A stretch of DNA of 5,092 nt, from positions 1 through 5,092 of the forward strand of contig JABABC010000141.1 of the NCBI GenBank assembly GCA_014238445.1, given 5' to 3'. The DNA is from Coxiellaceae bacterium. Its GTDB lineage: Bacteria > Pseudomonadota > Gammaproteobacteria > Coxiellales > Coxiellaceae. This document shows positions 1-5,092 of the stretch, piece by piece. A model generated the notes under the pieces. It worked only from the letters and a program-made list of their open reading frames with translations, searched no databases and was not told the origin of the DNA. The position numbers were made by a program, and so were the translations under genes. The number at the start of each line of letters is the position of its first letter. The first letter of the stretch is position 1.

Positions 1-1
1 A

Positions 2-2851
2 CCGTGGGAGCTTGAGATCCCCAAACCACCTCACTTAGCCAGCGCGCTCGACATCATGCTGGAAGGACCCATCGGTGCGGCTTCATTTAATAATGAATTT
101 GGTCGTCCCAACTTAACCGGTTTTTTCCGTACCTTTGAAAGCTCAGTCTCTCGCGAAGTTGGCAATATTATTCGAAGCTATTACAAACCCATTATGCTGG
201 CTGGCGGTATCGGCACCATTCGTGAGTCCCAAATACACAAGCACGCTCTAACACCGGAAACCAAACTTATCGTACTGGGTGGCCCGGCAATGAAAATTGG
301 CTTAGGGGGTGGATCCGCTTCTTCACGCAGCAATCTTGACCAACTCGCATCACTCGACTTTGCTTCAGTACAACGTGCTAACCCACACATGCAACGTAAA
401 GCGCAAGAAGTCATTAACACCTGTTGGCGCCTAGGAGATGACAACCCCATCCTCAGTATTCATGATGTGGGAGCTGGAGGATTAAGCAACGCACTACCCG
501 AACTCATTCATGCCGATCAACTCGGAGCGCAGTTTGATCTACAAGCTATTCCTAATGCGCAACCCGATTTATCGCCCATGGAAGTGTGGTGTAACGAGGC
601 GCAGGAACGCTATGTATTGGCCATAGCCCCTAATGACTTAACACGTTTTGATGCTATCTGCCAACGTGAGCAATGCCCTTATGCTGTCATTGGCATCACC
701 ACACCAGAGCCACAACTGATACTTCAAGATCAGGACCATCCTGTTCAAAACCCGATTAACCTGCCGATGTCGGTGCTGTTTGAAGACATGCCTCCTAAGC
801 AATGTGATCTTCACCGGTCCGATATCGAGCATGACCCCTTTGATATTGCAGACATTGAACTTCATGATGCCGTCTCACGGGTACTGCAATTTCCAGCCGT
901 CGGCGACAAAAGTTTTCTCATTACCATTGGAGACCGCAGTGTTGGCGGTCTTGTAGCGCGCGACCAAATGGTAGGCCCCTGGCAAGTACCCGTTGCTGAT
1001 GTCGCAGTCACTCACAGTGATTTTGTTCAGCATACCGGTGAAGCTTTTGCGATGGGTGAACGAACACCTATTGCATTACTCCACCCTGCTGCATCAGCCC
1101 GCATGGCCATTGGTGAAGCACTGACCAACCTCATGGCCGCGCCGGTTCAACACCTCAGCGACATTTCACTCTCAGCCAACTGGATGGCTGCCTGTGATTT
1201 TAGCGCTGACGCCATCAGTTTATACGATGCCGTACAAGCGGTTGGCATGGAGCTGTGCCCTGCATTGGGTATTAACATTCCCGTGGGTAAAGATTCACTC
1301 TCCATGAAAGTAGAATGGCAAGACAACGAACAAACACACACGGTTGCCTCGCCAGTTTCATTAATTATCACTGCTGCCGCCCCTGTGGCTGATGTCACTC
1401 AAACTCTGACACCCGAACTCCACCCCAATCAAGACACCACCCTGCTATTCATTGATCTTGCTGACGGCAATCAATGTTTAGGCGGGTCAGTATTAACGCA
1501 AGTGTATCAATCCTTAGGGCAACGTCCTGCCGACATTGATAGGCCAGAACTCCTGAAAAATGGGTTTACCGCTTTACAGGAATTAAAGTCCAAAGACCTT
1601 CTGCTGGCCTACCATGATCGCTCAGATGGCGGCTTGTTTGTCACTGTAGCTGAAATGGCTTTCGCTTCACATTGCGGCTTATCACTGGATATCAGCATGC
1701 TTGGAAATAACCCCATTGCTGCTTTATTCAATGAAGAGCTAGGTGTCGTTATTGAAGTGGCTACTGAGCACGTCCTACGCACACAAGCTATTCTCAAAAA
1801 CCATGAACTACTCGATCAAACACATGTCATTGGGCAACCCAACTCATCCGATACACTACACATCACGCATAACGAAAATGCACTGGTGGATGAAGCCCGT
1901 GTCACATTACACCGCTTATGGTCGGCTACTTCATTCCACATGCAAGCCTTACGCGATAACCCAGAATGCGCACAACAAGCATATGACAATTTACTCGATG
2001 CAAAAGACCCGGGTCTTAATGCAGACATCACATTCGATAGCAACACCGATGTTAGTGCACCTTACCTGAACCTCACGCCACCTAAGATAGCCATACTGCG
2101 CGAACAAGGCACCAATGGTCACATTGAAATGGCAGCGGCCTTCGAACGCTGCGGTTTTAGTTGTCACGATGTTCACATGACAGATCTCATTCACAGCAAA
2201 CAGTCCTTAACTGAGTTTCAGGGCTTAGCAGTTTGCGGCGGTTTTTCGTATGGCGATGTACTGGGTGCTGGTCGAGGTTGGGCTGAATCAATTTTACGAA
2301 ACCCGATACTACACGATAGCTTTGCATCCTTTTTCAATCGCGAAAACACCTTTACCTTAGGCGTTTGCAATGGCTGTCAGATGCTAGCGCAATTACAGTC
2401 GCTGATTCCTGGCAGCGAGGGATTCCCACTCTGGCAACGCAACCAATCAGAACAGTTTGAAGCACGCTTAAGTTTAGTTAACATTCCAGCATCACCCTCT
2501 GTGCTATTAGAAGGCATGCAAGGCAGCGTCTTACCGGTCGTTGTGTCGCACACCGAGGGGCAAGCGACATTTAACTCCCCACAAGACTTGCAGCTCATTC
2601 AACAAGATCAACGCACCTGCTTACACTACGTCGACCATTCACATCAAGTAACACAGCGCTACCCCTACAACCCCAATGGAAGCCCTGGAGGCATCGCTGG
2701 CGTCACCACAACCGATGGTCGTGTTACACTCATGATGCCCCACCCTGAGCGCGTCTTTCGCACCTCACAATACTCTTGGGCACCCAACACCTGGGGCGAT
2801 ATCGCTCCCTGGTTACAACTCTTTCGTAACGCGAGAGCTTGGCTAAAATAA
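2..2851 (+). CDS. purL: Phosphoribosylformylglycinamidine synthase (FGAR amidotransferase), C-terminal ~949 residues, 5' truncated by window edge
   Basis: PurL converts FGAR, glutamine and ATP to FGAM in the fourth step of cytoplasmic purine synthesis. The frame is open from base 2, with no stop upstream of the internal ATG at 56, so 56 is not the start. The residues before it (PWELEIPKPP, then SALDIMLEGPIGAASFNNEF) match the family. Seen in order: the FNNEFGRP motif; the glycine-rich VVLGGPAM-type loop, here IVLGGPAMKIGLGGGSASS (about 269-326); the HDVGAGGLSNALPEL signature; GDRSVGGLVARDQMVGPWQVP; the second-half IPVGKDSLSMK and AYHDRSDGGL motifs. The C-terminal glutaminase domain starts near PKIAILREQGTNG (about 2082). 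Its triad is visible: Cys in GVCNGCQ (codon 2366-2368), then His and Glu in MMPHPERVF (2741-2743 and 2747-2749). The Cys-His spacing of 125 residues equals that of E. coli PurL (C1135, H1260, E1262), so about 346 residues are missing upstream. No frameshift or missing key residue was seen. The gene ends in TAA, 26 bp before ppiB. Confidence 0.98.
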   Translation, partial: PWELEIPKPPHLASALDIMLEGPIGAASFNNEFGRPNLTGFFRTFESSVSREVGNIIRSYYKPIMLAGGIGTIRESQIHKHALTPETKLIVLGGPAMKIGLGGGSASSRSNLDQLASLDFASVQRANPHMQRKAQEVINTCWRLGDDNPILSIHDVGAGGLSNALPELIHADQLGAQFDLQAIPNAQPDLSPMEVWCNEAQERYVLAIAPNDLTRFDAICQREQCPYAVIGITTPEPQLILQDQDHPVQNPINLPMSVLFEDMPPKQCDLHRSDIEHDPFDIADIELHDAVSRVLQFPAVGDKSFLITIGDRSVGGLVARDQMVGPWQVPVADVAVTHSDFVQHTGEAFAMGERTPIALLHPAASARMAIGEALTNLMAAPVQHLSDISLSANWMAACDFSADAISLYDAVQAVGMELCPALGINIPVGKDSLSMKVEWQDNEQTHTVASPVSLIITAAAPVADVTQTLTPELHPNQDTTLLFIDLADGNQCLGGSVLTQVYQSLGQRPADIDRPELLKNGFTALQELKSKDLLLAYHDRSDGGLFVTVAEMAFASHCGLSLDISMLGNNPIAALFNEELGVVIEVATEHVLRTQAILKNHELLDQTHVIGQPNSSDTLHITHNENALVDEARVTLHRLWSATSFHMQALRDNPECAQQAYDNLLDAKDPGLNADITFDSNTDVSAPYLNLTPPKIAILREQGTNGHIEMAAAFERCGFSCHDVHMTDLIHSKQSLTEFQGLAVCGGFSYGDVLGAGRGWAESILRNPILHDSFASFFNRENTFTLGVCNGCQMLAQLQSLIPGSEGFPLWQRNQSEQFEARLSLVNIPASPSVLLEGMQGSVLPVVVSHTEGQATFNSPQDLQLIQQDQRTCLHYVDHSHQVTQRYPYNPNGSPGGIAGVTTTDGRVTLMMPHPERVFRTSQYSWAPNTWGDIAPWLQLFRNARAWLK

Positions 2852-2877
2852 ATAGATCCATTATTTAGGAGAAAAAC

Positions 2878-3390
2878 ATGATTCGTTTAGAAACTTCATT
2901 AGGCACGATCGATATTGAATTAGATCACACAAACACGCCAAACACTGCAAAAAACTTTTTACACTACGTGGAAGAAGGCTTTTATGATAACACCATGTTC
3001 CATAGAGTCATTAACGATTTTATGATTCAAGGTGGCGGTTTTGATGCCGACATGAATGAAAAAGACACGCACGACCCCATTGACAATGAAGCCGAGCACG
3101 GCGCTCAAAACACACGTGGCACCTTAGCTATGGCACGCACCATGGAACCTCATTCGGCATCATCACAATTTTTCATTAACGTAAAAGACAACGCCTTCTT
3201 AAACTTCCAATCGAAAGACTCTCAAGGTTATGGTTATTGCGTCTTTGGAAAAATCATCGAAGGCATGGAGGTTGTAGATCAGATTAAAGTGGTCGAAACA
3301 ACTTCACGCAACGGCCATCAAGATGTTCCCGCAGAGCCTGTGATGATAACCAAAGCCACAGCCATTAATGAAACCGTGTCGGCTGAATAA
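2878..3390 (+). CDS. ppiB: Peptidyl-prolyl cis-trans isomerase B (cyclophilin type, cytoplasmic)
   Basis: This 170-residue cyclophilin catalyses cis-trans isomerisation of Xaa-Pro bonds during protein folding. Family motifs are complete: MFHRVINDFMIQGG (residues 40-53, with catalytic Arg43, Phe48 and Gln51), GTLAMAR (81-87), ASSQFFINV (94-102) and YCVFGKIIEGMEVVDQI (120-136). Phe107 and Tyr120 sit where human CypA has Trp121 and His126, as is usual in bacterial PpiB, which suggests weak cyclosporin binding. The protein begins directly with the first beta strand (MIRLETSLGTIDIEL) and has no signal peptide, so it is the cytoplasmic PpiB form rather than periplasmic PpiA. The ATG is preceded by AGGAGA at 2867-2872, five bases away, which fixes the start. 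E. coli PpiB has 164 residues; the few extra ones are at the C-terminus (ATAINETVSAE). The 26-bp gap after purL with no terminator suggests cotranscription. In E. coli ppiB is followed by lpxH and purEK; none of these is present here. Confidence 0.97.
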   Translation: MIRLETSLGTIDIELDHTNTPNTAKNFLHYVEEGFYDNTMFHRVINDFMIQGGGFDADMNEKDTHDPIDNEAEHGAQNTRGTLAMARTMEPHSASSQFFINVKDNAFLNFQSKDSQGYGYCVFGKIIEGMEVVDQIKVVETTSRNGHQDVPAEPVMITKATAINETVSAE

Positions 3391-3405
3391 TCCCCACCAC
3401 CATAT

Positions 3406-3434
3406 TGATCGCTCGCGTTCATTACGAGCGATCA
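3406..3434 (+). terminator. Stem-loop after ppiB, possible transcript end without a T-tract
   Basis: A perfect 10-bp inverted repeat (TGATCGCTCG at 3406-3415 paired with CGAGCGATCA at 3425-3434) encloses a 9-base loop and begins 16 bases after the ppiB stop codon. The stem is GC-rich enough to form in RNA. No run of T follows it on either strand, so it is not a textbook intrinsic terminator. It may protect the 3' end of the purL-ppiB mRNA or mark a Rho-dependent end. The position favours a transcript boundary between the core genes and the AT-rich region. Confidence 0.45.
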
Positions 3435-3480
3435 TCCACATCATGAGACCTATGTGAGCCTCCAACATCACCGTTACAGC

Positions 3481-3491
3481 AACTACACCCT
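3481..3491. repeat. 11-bp direct repeat, left copy (AACTACACCCT)
   Basis: The identical 11-mer recurs at 4222-4232. The two copies bracket the AT-rich U-box-like unit and lie in DNA of core-like composition. This may be the trace of an insertion (target-site duplication or recombination site). Copies of this length also arise by chance in 5 kb, so only the position makes it notable. Confidence 0.3.
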
Positions 3492-3550
3492 ACTCACATG
3501 TTATCTTATCTTTTGCGTACAGGCCGAAATACATATAGAAAGAAATTATA

Positions 3551-3790
3551 GTGCCAAGAATAAATTTAGATAGATGCCCTATCACACTAGAGTCACTTAA
3601 TGATGAGAATTTTGATAAAACTAGGCTGGTTATTGTTGGAAGTACTATTTATCCAGTTATTGGCGCAGCAGCCTGGGGAAAATTTACTAGCAATCTAGTT
3701 GTTAGATGCCCACTTACTCGAGAGGAAGGCAATTATCGTTTTTTAAAAATTTCAACGGTGCCTTTGCAATATAATTTAAAAAAACAATGA
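3551..3790 (+). CDS. U-box/RING-like domain protein, N-terminal part ending at an in-frame TGA
   Basis: This is a 79-codon frame with a GTG start. An in-frame TAG at 3536-3538 limits any extension, and the only ribosome-binding-like sequence is a weak purine run (AGAAAGAAA, 3537-3545). Residues 9-57 have the layout of a U-box, the E2-binding fold of eukaryotic-type ubiquitin ligases: CPITLESL (9-16), a hydrophobic strand RLVIVGSTIYP (25-35), Trp42 eight residues after Tyr34 as in the U-box Tyr-to-Trp spacing, and CPLTR (53-57). U-boxes hold this fold without zinc, and only two cysteines (9 and 53) are present, so a zinc RING is unlikely. Bacterial U-box proteins are known as secreted effectors, for example LubX of Legionella pneumophila. 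The insert between CPITLESL and the strand is longer than typical, so the match is by pattern only. The frame stays open after the TGA for 134 more codons, so this is probably only the front of a larger protein. Its base composition is far more AT-rich than that of ppiB. Confidence 0.6.
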   Translation: MPRINLDRCPITLESLNDENFDKTRLVIVGSTIYPVIGAAAWGKFTSNLVVRCPLTREEGNYRFLKISTVPLQYNLKKQ

Positions 3791-3815
3791 CGCTCTTGGC
3801 TATTAACTGAAGAGC
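3788..3815 (+). other. In-frame TGA followed by a small hairpin
   Basis: TGA at 3788-3790 is followed by C, the +4 base generally found to make UGA leaky. One base later comes a 6-bp inverted repeat, GCTCTT (3792-3797) and AAGAGC (3810-3815), around a 12-base loop. Seven A residues (3778-3784) precede the stop. Each element is weak by itself. The hairpin does not resemble a bacterial SECIS closely enough to call a selenocysteine site. Confidence 0.3.
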
Positions 3816-3865
3816 TTGCAGACGAGTTAGCACCAAAATCGCCAAAAGTATTAGCAGAATTATTA

Positions 3866-4195
3866 GTGAGTAAAGCCAACTCTAGTGACCCCAAAAGCCT
3901 GAATGGTAAATTTTCACCCCATTTAATTGAAACAAGTTTTACTCGCAAAATCGCAACTTTAGCTATGAGAGTTATTGAAGCCTCTAACAATGAAGCAGTA
4001 ATACCATTGATTGAAGCAGGCGTCTGGACCCTAGAGACTATTATAGAAATGGGGCCTGATTTTTCTAGAAGAGTTGCTGAAGAGCAAGCGCCACTGCTAC
4101 TAGATAATTTTAGATTATTTCAGAAAAATAATTCAAGTCGTAAAGACTATAGTGATGACCGGGAAACTGGCCATAAACGAAAGCGTAACCCTTAG
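3866..4195 (+). CDS. Hypothetical helical protein, C-terminal continuation of the U-box-like frame
   Basis: The listed start is GTG 3866, the first possible start codon after the TGA, but it has no ribosome binding site in front of it, and the frame is already open from 3791. It is therefore best read as the downstream part of the U-box-like gene. The product is rich in Leu, Glu, Ala and Lys and looks alpha-helical. A central stretch (SFTRKIATLAMRVIEASNNE, then a run resembling AVIPLIEAGVWTLETIIEMG) resembles paired helices of a helical-repeat fold, though no named repeat could be assigned. It ends GHKRKRNP; the KRKR cluster resembles a monopartite nuclear localisation signal, which would fit a protein acting in a eukaryotic host but could equally be a nucleic-acid-binding tail. 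No membrane segment or signal peptide is seen. If translated alone it would be 109 residues with no recognisable catalytic motif. Confidence 0.4.
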   Translation: MSKANSSDPKSLNGKFSPHLIETSFTRKIATLAMRVIEASNNEAVIPLIEAGVWTLETIIEMGPDFSRRVAEEQAPLLLDNFRLFQKNNSSRKDYSDDRETGHKRKRNP

Positions 4196-4221
4196 CATGT
4201 AACAGCCGTGAGCGTCACATA

Positions 4222-4232
4222 AACTACACCCT
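4222..4232. repeat. 11-bp direct repeat, right copy (AACTACACCCT)
   Basis: Second copy of the 11-mer at 3481-3491, located 27 bases after the stop codon of the U-box-like frame. Base composition returns to near 47% GC at about this point, so the copy sits close to the right boundary of the AT-rich unit. Confidence 0.3.
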
Positions 4233-4264
4233 TGCGTTTTATGACTATCAGCCTATAAACCCGC

Positions 4265-4429
4265 ATGAACTGGAAACTCACATCACTGTATCCAATGGCG
4301 CTAACCTTAGTGGATCAACTTTATCAGCGCTATCGCTGGTGTGATGCAGGCCATCCTTTATGGGTGTTTTATCGACAATGGAAAGATCAAAGCCTGACGC
4401 TTTTGGATGATTTTATTGCTGGTCACTAA
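4265..4429 (+). CDS. Possible small ORF or 3' remnant of a lost gene, 54 residues
   Basis: The ATG at 4265 opens a 54-codon frame ending in TAA (4427-4429). The product is rich in Trp and other aromatics (RYRWCDAGHPLWVFYRQWKD at residues 22-41, then LTLLDDFIAGH), which looks more like real protein than random translation. There is no Shine-Dalgarno sequence before the ATG, and an in-frame TAA lies just upstream (4256-4258), so an intact gene is doubtful. Its core-like base composition between two AT-rich stretches suggests the tail of an older gene whose front was lost when the neighbouring DNA arrived. I recognise no family. The frame is the same phase as the U-box-like gene but is separated from it by three stops (4193-4195, 4220-4222 and 4256-4258), so it is not part of it. 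Confidence 0.3.
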   Translation: MNWKLTSLYPMALTLVDQLYQRYRWCDAGHPLWVFYRQWKDQSLTLLDDFIAGH

Positions 4430-4481
4430 AAAGATAAAATTCAAATATATTCAGCCAGTTATGATTGTATTTTTCTAACTC

Positions 4482-4511
4482 TTGGATCAAGATCCCCCGA
4501 CTTAATAATAA
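4482..4511 (+). promoter_or_regulatory. Candidate promoter for the exported-protein gene, with an overlapping dyad
   Basis: TTGGAT (4482-4487) resembles a -35 box and TAATAA (4506-4511) a -10 box, with an 18-base spacer. TACAAT at 4517-4522 is a better -10 but lacks a partner at the right distance. A perfect dyad GGATC-AA-GATCC (4484-4495) overlaps the -35 region and could be a small operator. AT-rich DNA upstream (4430-4480) would suit an UP-like or H-NS-type silenced region. All of this is by eye. Confidence 0.35.
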
Positions 4512-4554
4512 TAGACTACAATGATAGAGATGCTATCCAAATAAAGGCGGTCAC

Positions 4555-5091
4555 ATGAAGTATAAAATTACGATTGGAATTATTATGAGTATTTTTTCTA
4601 TGAGCTTACTAGCGCAAGAAAGTAAATCAGAAGATGTGTTCATTATGATTAAAGCGCCAGACAAGTCTATTCAGAGTGTTGCAAGCAATAGAAGTGACTG
4701 TAAAGCTGTGCTTAAAGATGACCAGTCTGCACTAAAATATCTATCACTAAAAGTTGATATGTCAAATGTCACAAATAGAGCTAATGGTGTCCCTTCAATT
4801 GTTGCCACAAAGAAAAGTAGCTTTACGATTACGCCAAAAAAGACAATCGTTAGTAACATGGGGGTAGATAAAGAATATGCCTATTATATCGATCAACCTA
4901 AGAAAACAAACACTTCGCTAACCGCAGCTATTAATAATAATAAATACTATATAAAATGGCTTGGGATTCAGGCTGATGAAAATCGGGGGGACCCTAAAGA
5001 ATGGGGGGAATTTACAGGAAACATACAGCTACAAAAGATGAATCCAGATGAAAAATCACGCATCTGCCAAATATTTATTAAACAAAAGTGA
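4555..5091 (+). CDS. Hypothetical exported protein with N-terminal signal peptide, 178 residues
   Basis: The ATG at 4555 is preceded by AAAGGCGG (4543-4550), a good ribosome binding site at normal distance, which supports this start. The product begins with a classic Sec signal peptide: positive MKYK, a hydrophobic core (ITIGIIMSIFSMSLL, residues 5-19) and a likely cleavage after Ala20 (SLLA before QES). No cysteine lies at the cleavage point, so it is not a lipoprotein. The mature part, about 158 residues, is Lys- and Asn-rich with alternating beta-type stretches (SSFTITPKKTIVS, KYYIKWLGIQA, EFTGNIQLQKM) and two cysteines (49 and 171) that could form one disulfide in the periplasm or outside the cell. 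I recognise no family. The fold may be a small beta-sandwich, but this is a guess. It is much more AT-rich than purL, which suggests an acquired or orphan gene. It ends in TGA one base before the window edge, so whether anything follows in an operon is unknown. Confidence 0.8.
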   Translation: MKYKITIGIIMSIFSMSLLAQESKSEDVFIMIKAPDKSIQSVASNRSDCKAVLKDDQSALKYLSLKVDMSNVTNRANGVPSIVATKKSSFTITPKKTIVSNMGVDKEYAYYIDQPKKTNTSLTAAINNNKYYIKWLGIQADENRGDPKEWGEFTGNIQLQKMNPDEKSRICQIFIKQK

Positions 5092-5092
5092 A

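Larger units (their letters stand above)
3551..4195 (+). pseudogene. Composite U-box-like gene interrupted by one in-frame TGA (nonsense pseudogene or readthrough gene)
   Basis: The frame beginning at GTG 3551 and the frame ending at TAG 4193-4195 are the same phase and are separated only by TGA at 3788-3790. Read through, they give a 214-position protein with the interruption at position 80. The codons right after the stop read RSWLLTEELADELAP, plausible helical protein sequence, although no start codon lies there. The two other forward frames close within about 25 bases of the TGA, so a single base substitution explains the break better than an indel. The predicted whole would be a U-box-like N-terminal domain (residues 9-57), a helical C-terminal region and a basic tail. 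Whether the gene is dead, or is expressed by TGA suppression, cannot be decided here. A sequencing error is also possible. Confidence 0.5.
4196..4554. other. Intergenic region with a composition change and no secure gene
   Basis: These 359 bases separate the U-box-like frame from the exported-protein gene. From about 4200 to 4430 the composition is core-like (47% GC in the line 4261-4320). That part holds two overlapping short forward frames: 4189-4344, which is open but lacks an ATG or GTG start, and the 54-codon ORF at 4265-4429. From about 4430 the DNA is AT-rich and carries promoter-like sequence for the next gene. No tRNA, CRISPR array, insertion-sequence end or strong terminator was recognised. 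Confidence 0.5.

Noticed and set aside
1743..2069. Forward 108-codon frame inside purL
   Set aside because: It overlaps well-conserved PurL sequence in another phase and has no family likeness or ribosome binding site; it is a shadow frame.
2846..2866. AAATAA/TTATTT hairpin between purL and ppiB as a regulator of ppiB translation
   Set aside because: All six pairs are A-T, so it would be very unstable, and the ribosome binding site lies just outside it.
3452..3499. Inverted repeat ATGTGAG/CTCACAT as a second terminator or operator
   Set aside because: Only 7 bp with a 34-base spacer and no T-run; expected by chance.
3778..3790. Programmed frameshift at the A7 run before the TGA
   Set aside because: The -1 frame stops at 3808-3810 and the +1 frame also stops within a few codons, while the zero frame stays open for 134 codons. 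A shift would not reach the downstream part.
3788..3815. TGA as a selenocysteine codon with a SECIS hairpin
   Set aside because: The stem is only 6 bp with a 12-base loop and lacks a clear bacterial SECIS shape. U-box proteins are not known selenoproteins, and no selenocysteine machinery is visible here.
3733..3990. Reverse-strand 85-codon frame across the in-frame TGA
   Set aside because: It lies opposite the coherent forward protein sequence and shows no ribosome binding site or recognisable motif. The forward frame carries the U-box-like pattern.
4197..4219. Inverted repeat ATGTAAC/GTCACAT after the U-box-like frame as a terminator
   Set aside because: Six pairs with one mismatch, a 9-10 base loop and no T-tract; too weak to call.
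3551..5091. TGA reassigned as a sense codon (alternative genetic code)
   Set aside because: TGG serves as Trp throughout, no in-frame TGA occurs in the purL part or ppiB, and the last gene apparently ends in TGA. That last point cannot be fully tested because the window stops one base later.

Overview
The window looks like a chromosomal piece of a gammaproteobacterium. Its left part (1-3390) is ordinary core genome and its right part (about 3535-5092) is an AT-rich accessory region. The call rests on PurL: it is the large single-chain proteobacterial type with a fused C-terminal glutaminase domain, and from the first in-frame codon to the stop it lines up with the last 949 residues of the 1295-residue E. 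coli protein with no net length change. A cyclophilin of the PpiB type follows 26 bp later. Hand-counted GC in sample 60-base lines is 57% inside purL (1201-1260), 48% just after ppiB (3421-3480), 30-32% at 3541-3660, 47% at 4261-4380 and 27% at 4561-4620. I cannot name the genus. A U-box-like protein hints at a host-associated lineage of the Legionella/Coxiella kind, but that is inference.

Layout: (1) 2-2851, 3' part of purL, purine biosynthesis step 4, open at the left edge. (2) 2878-3390, ppiB, with a good ribosome binding site and probably on the same transcript. A 10-bp stem-loop at 3406-3434 lies just behind it. (3) 3551-4195, an AT-rich reading frame interrupted once by an in-frame TGA at 3788-3790. 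The first part (79 codons) resembles a U-box/RING-like E3 ligase domain, and the second part (134 codons) is helical and ends in a basic KRKR motif. An 11-bp direct repeat (3481-3491 and 4222-4232) brackets this unit. (4) 4196-4554, mostly non-coding, holding a doubtful 54-codon ORF of core-like base composition and then an AT-rich promoter region. (5) 4555-5091, an orphan gene for a small exported protein with a clear signal peptide and two cysteines.

The two left genes are housekeeping. PurL makes FGAM for purine synthesis, and PpiB is a cytoplasmic proline isomerase with no mechanistic link to it beyond shared transcription. The right-hand genes look like independently acquired cargo. The most interesting item is the U-box-like frame with its single stop codon. 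It is either a recently killed effector-like gene or a candidate for stop-codon readthrough. Within this window these cannot be separated.
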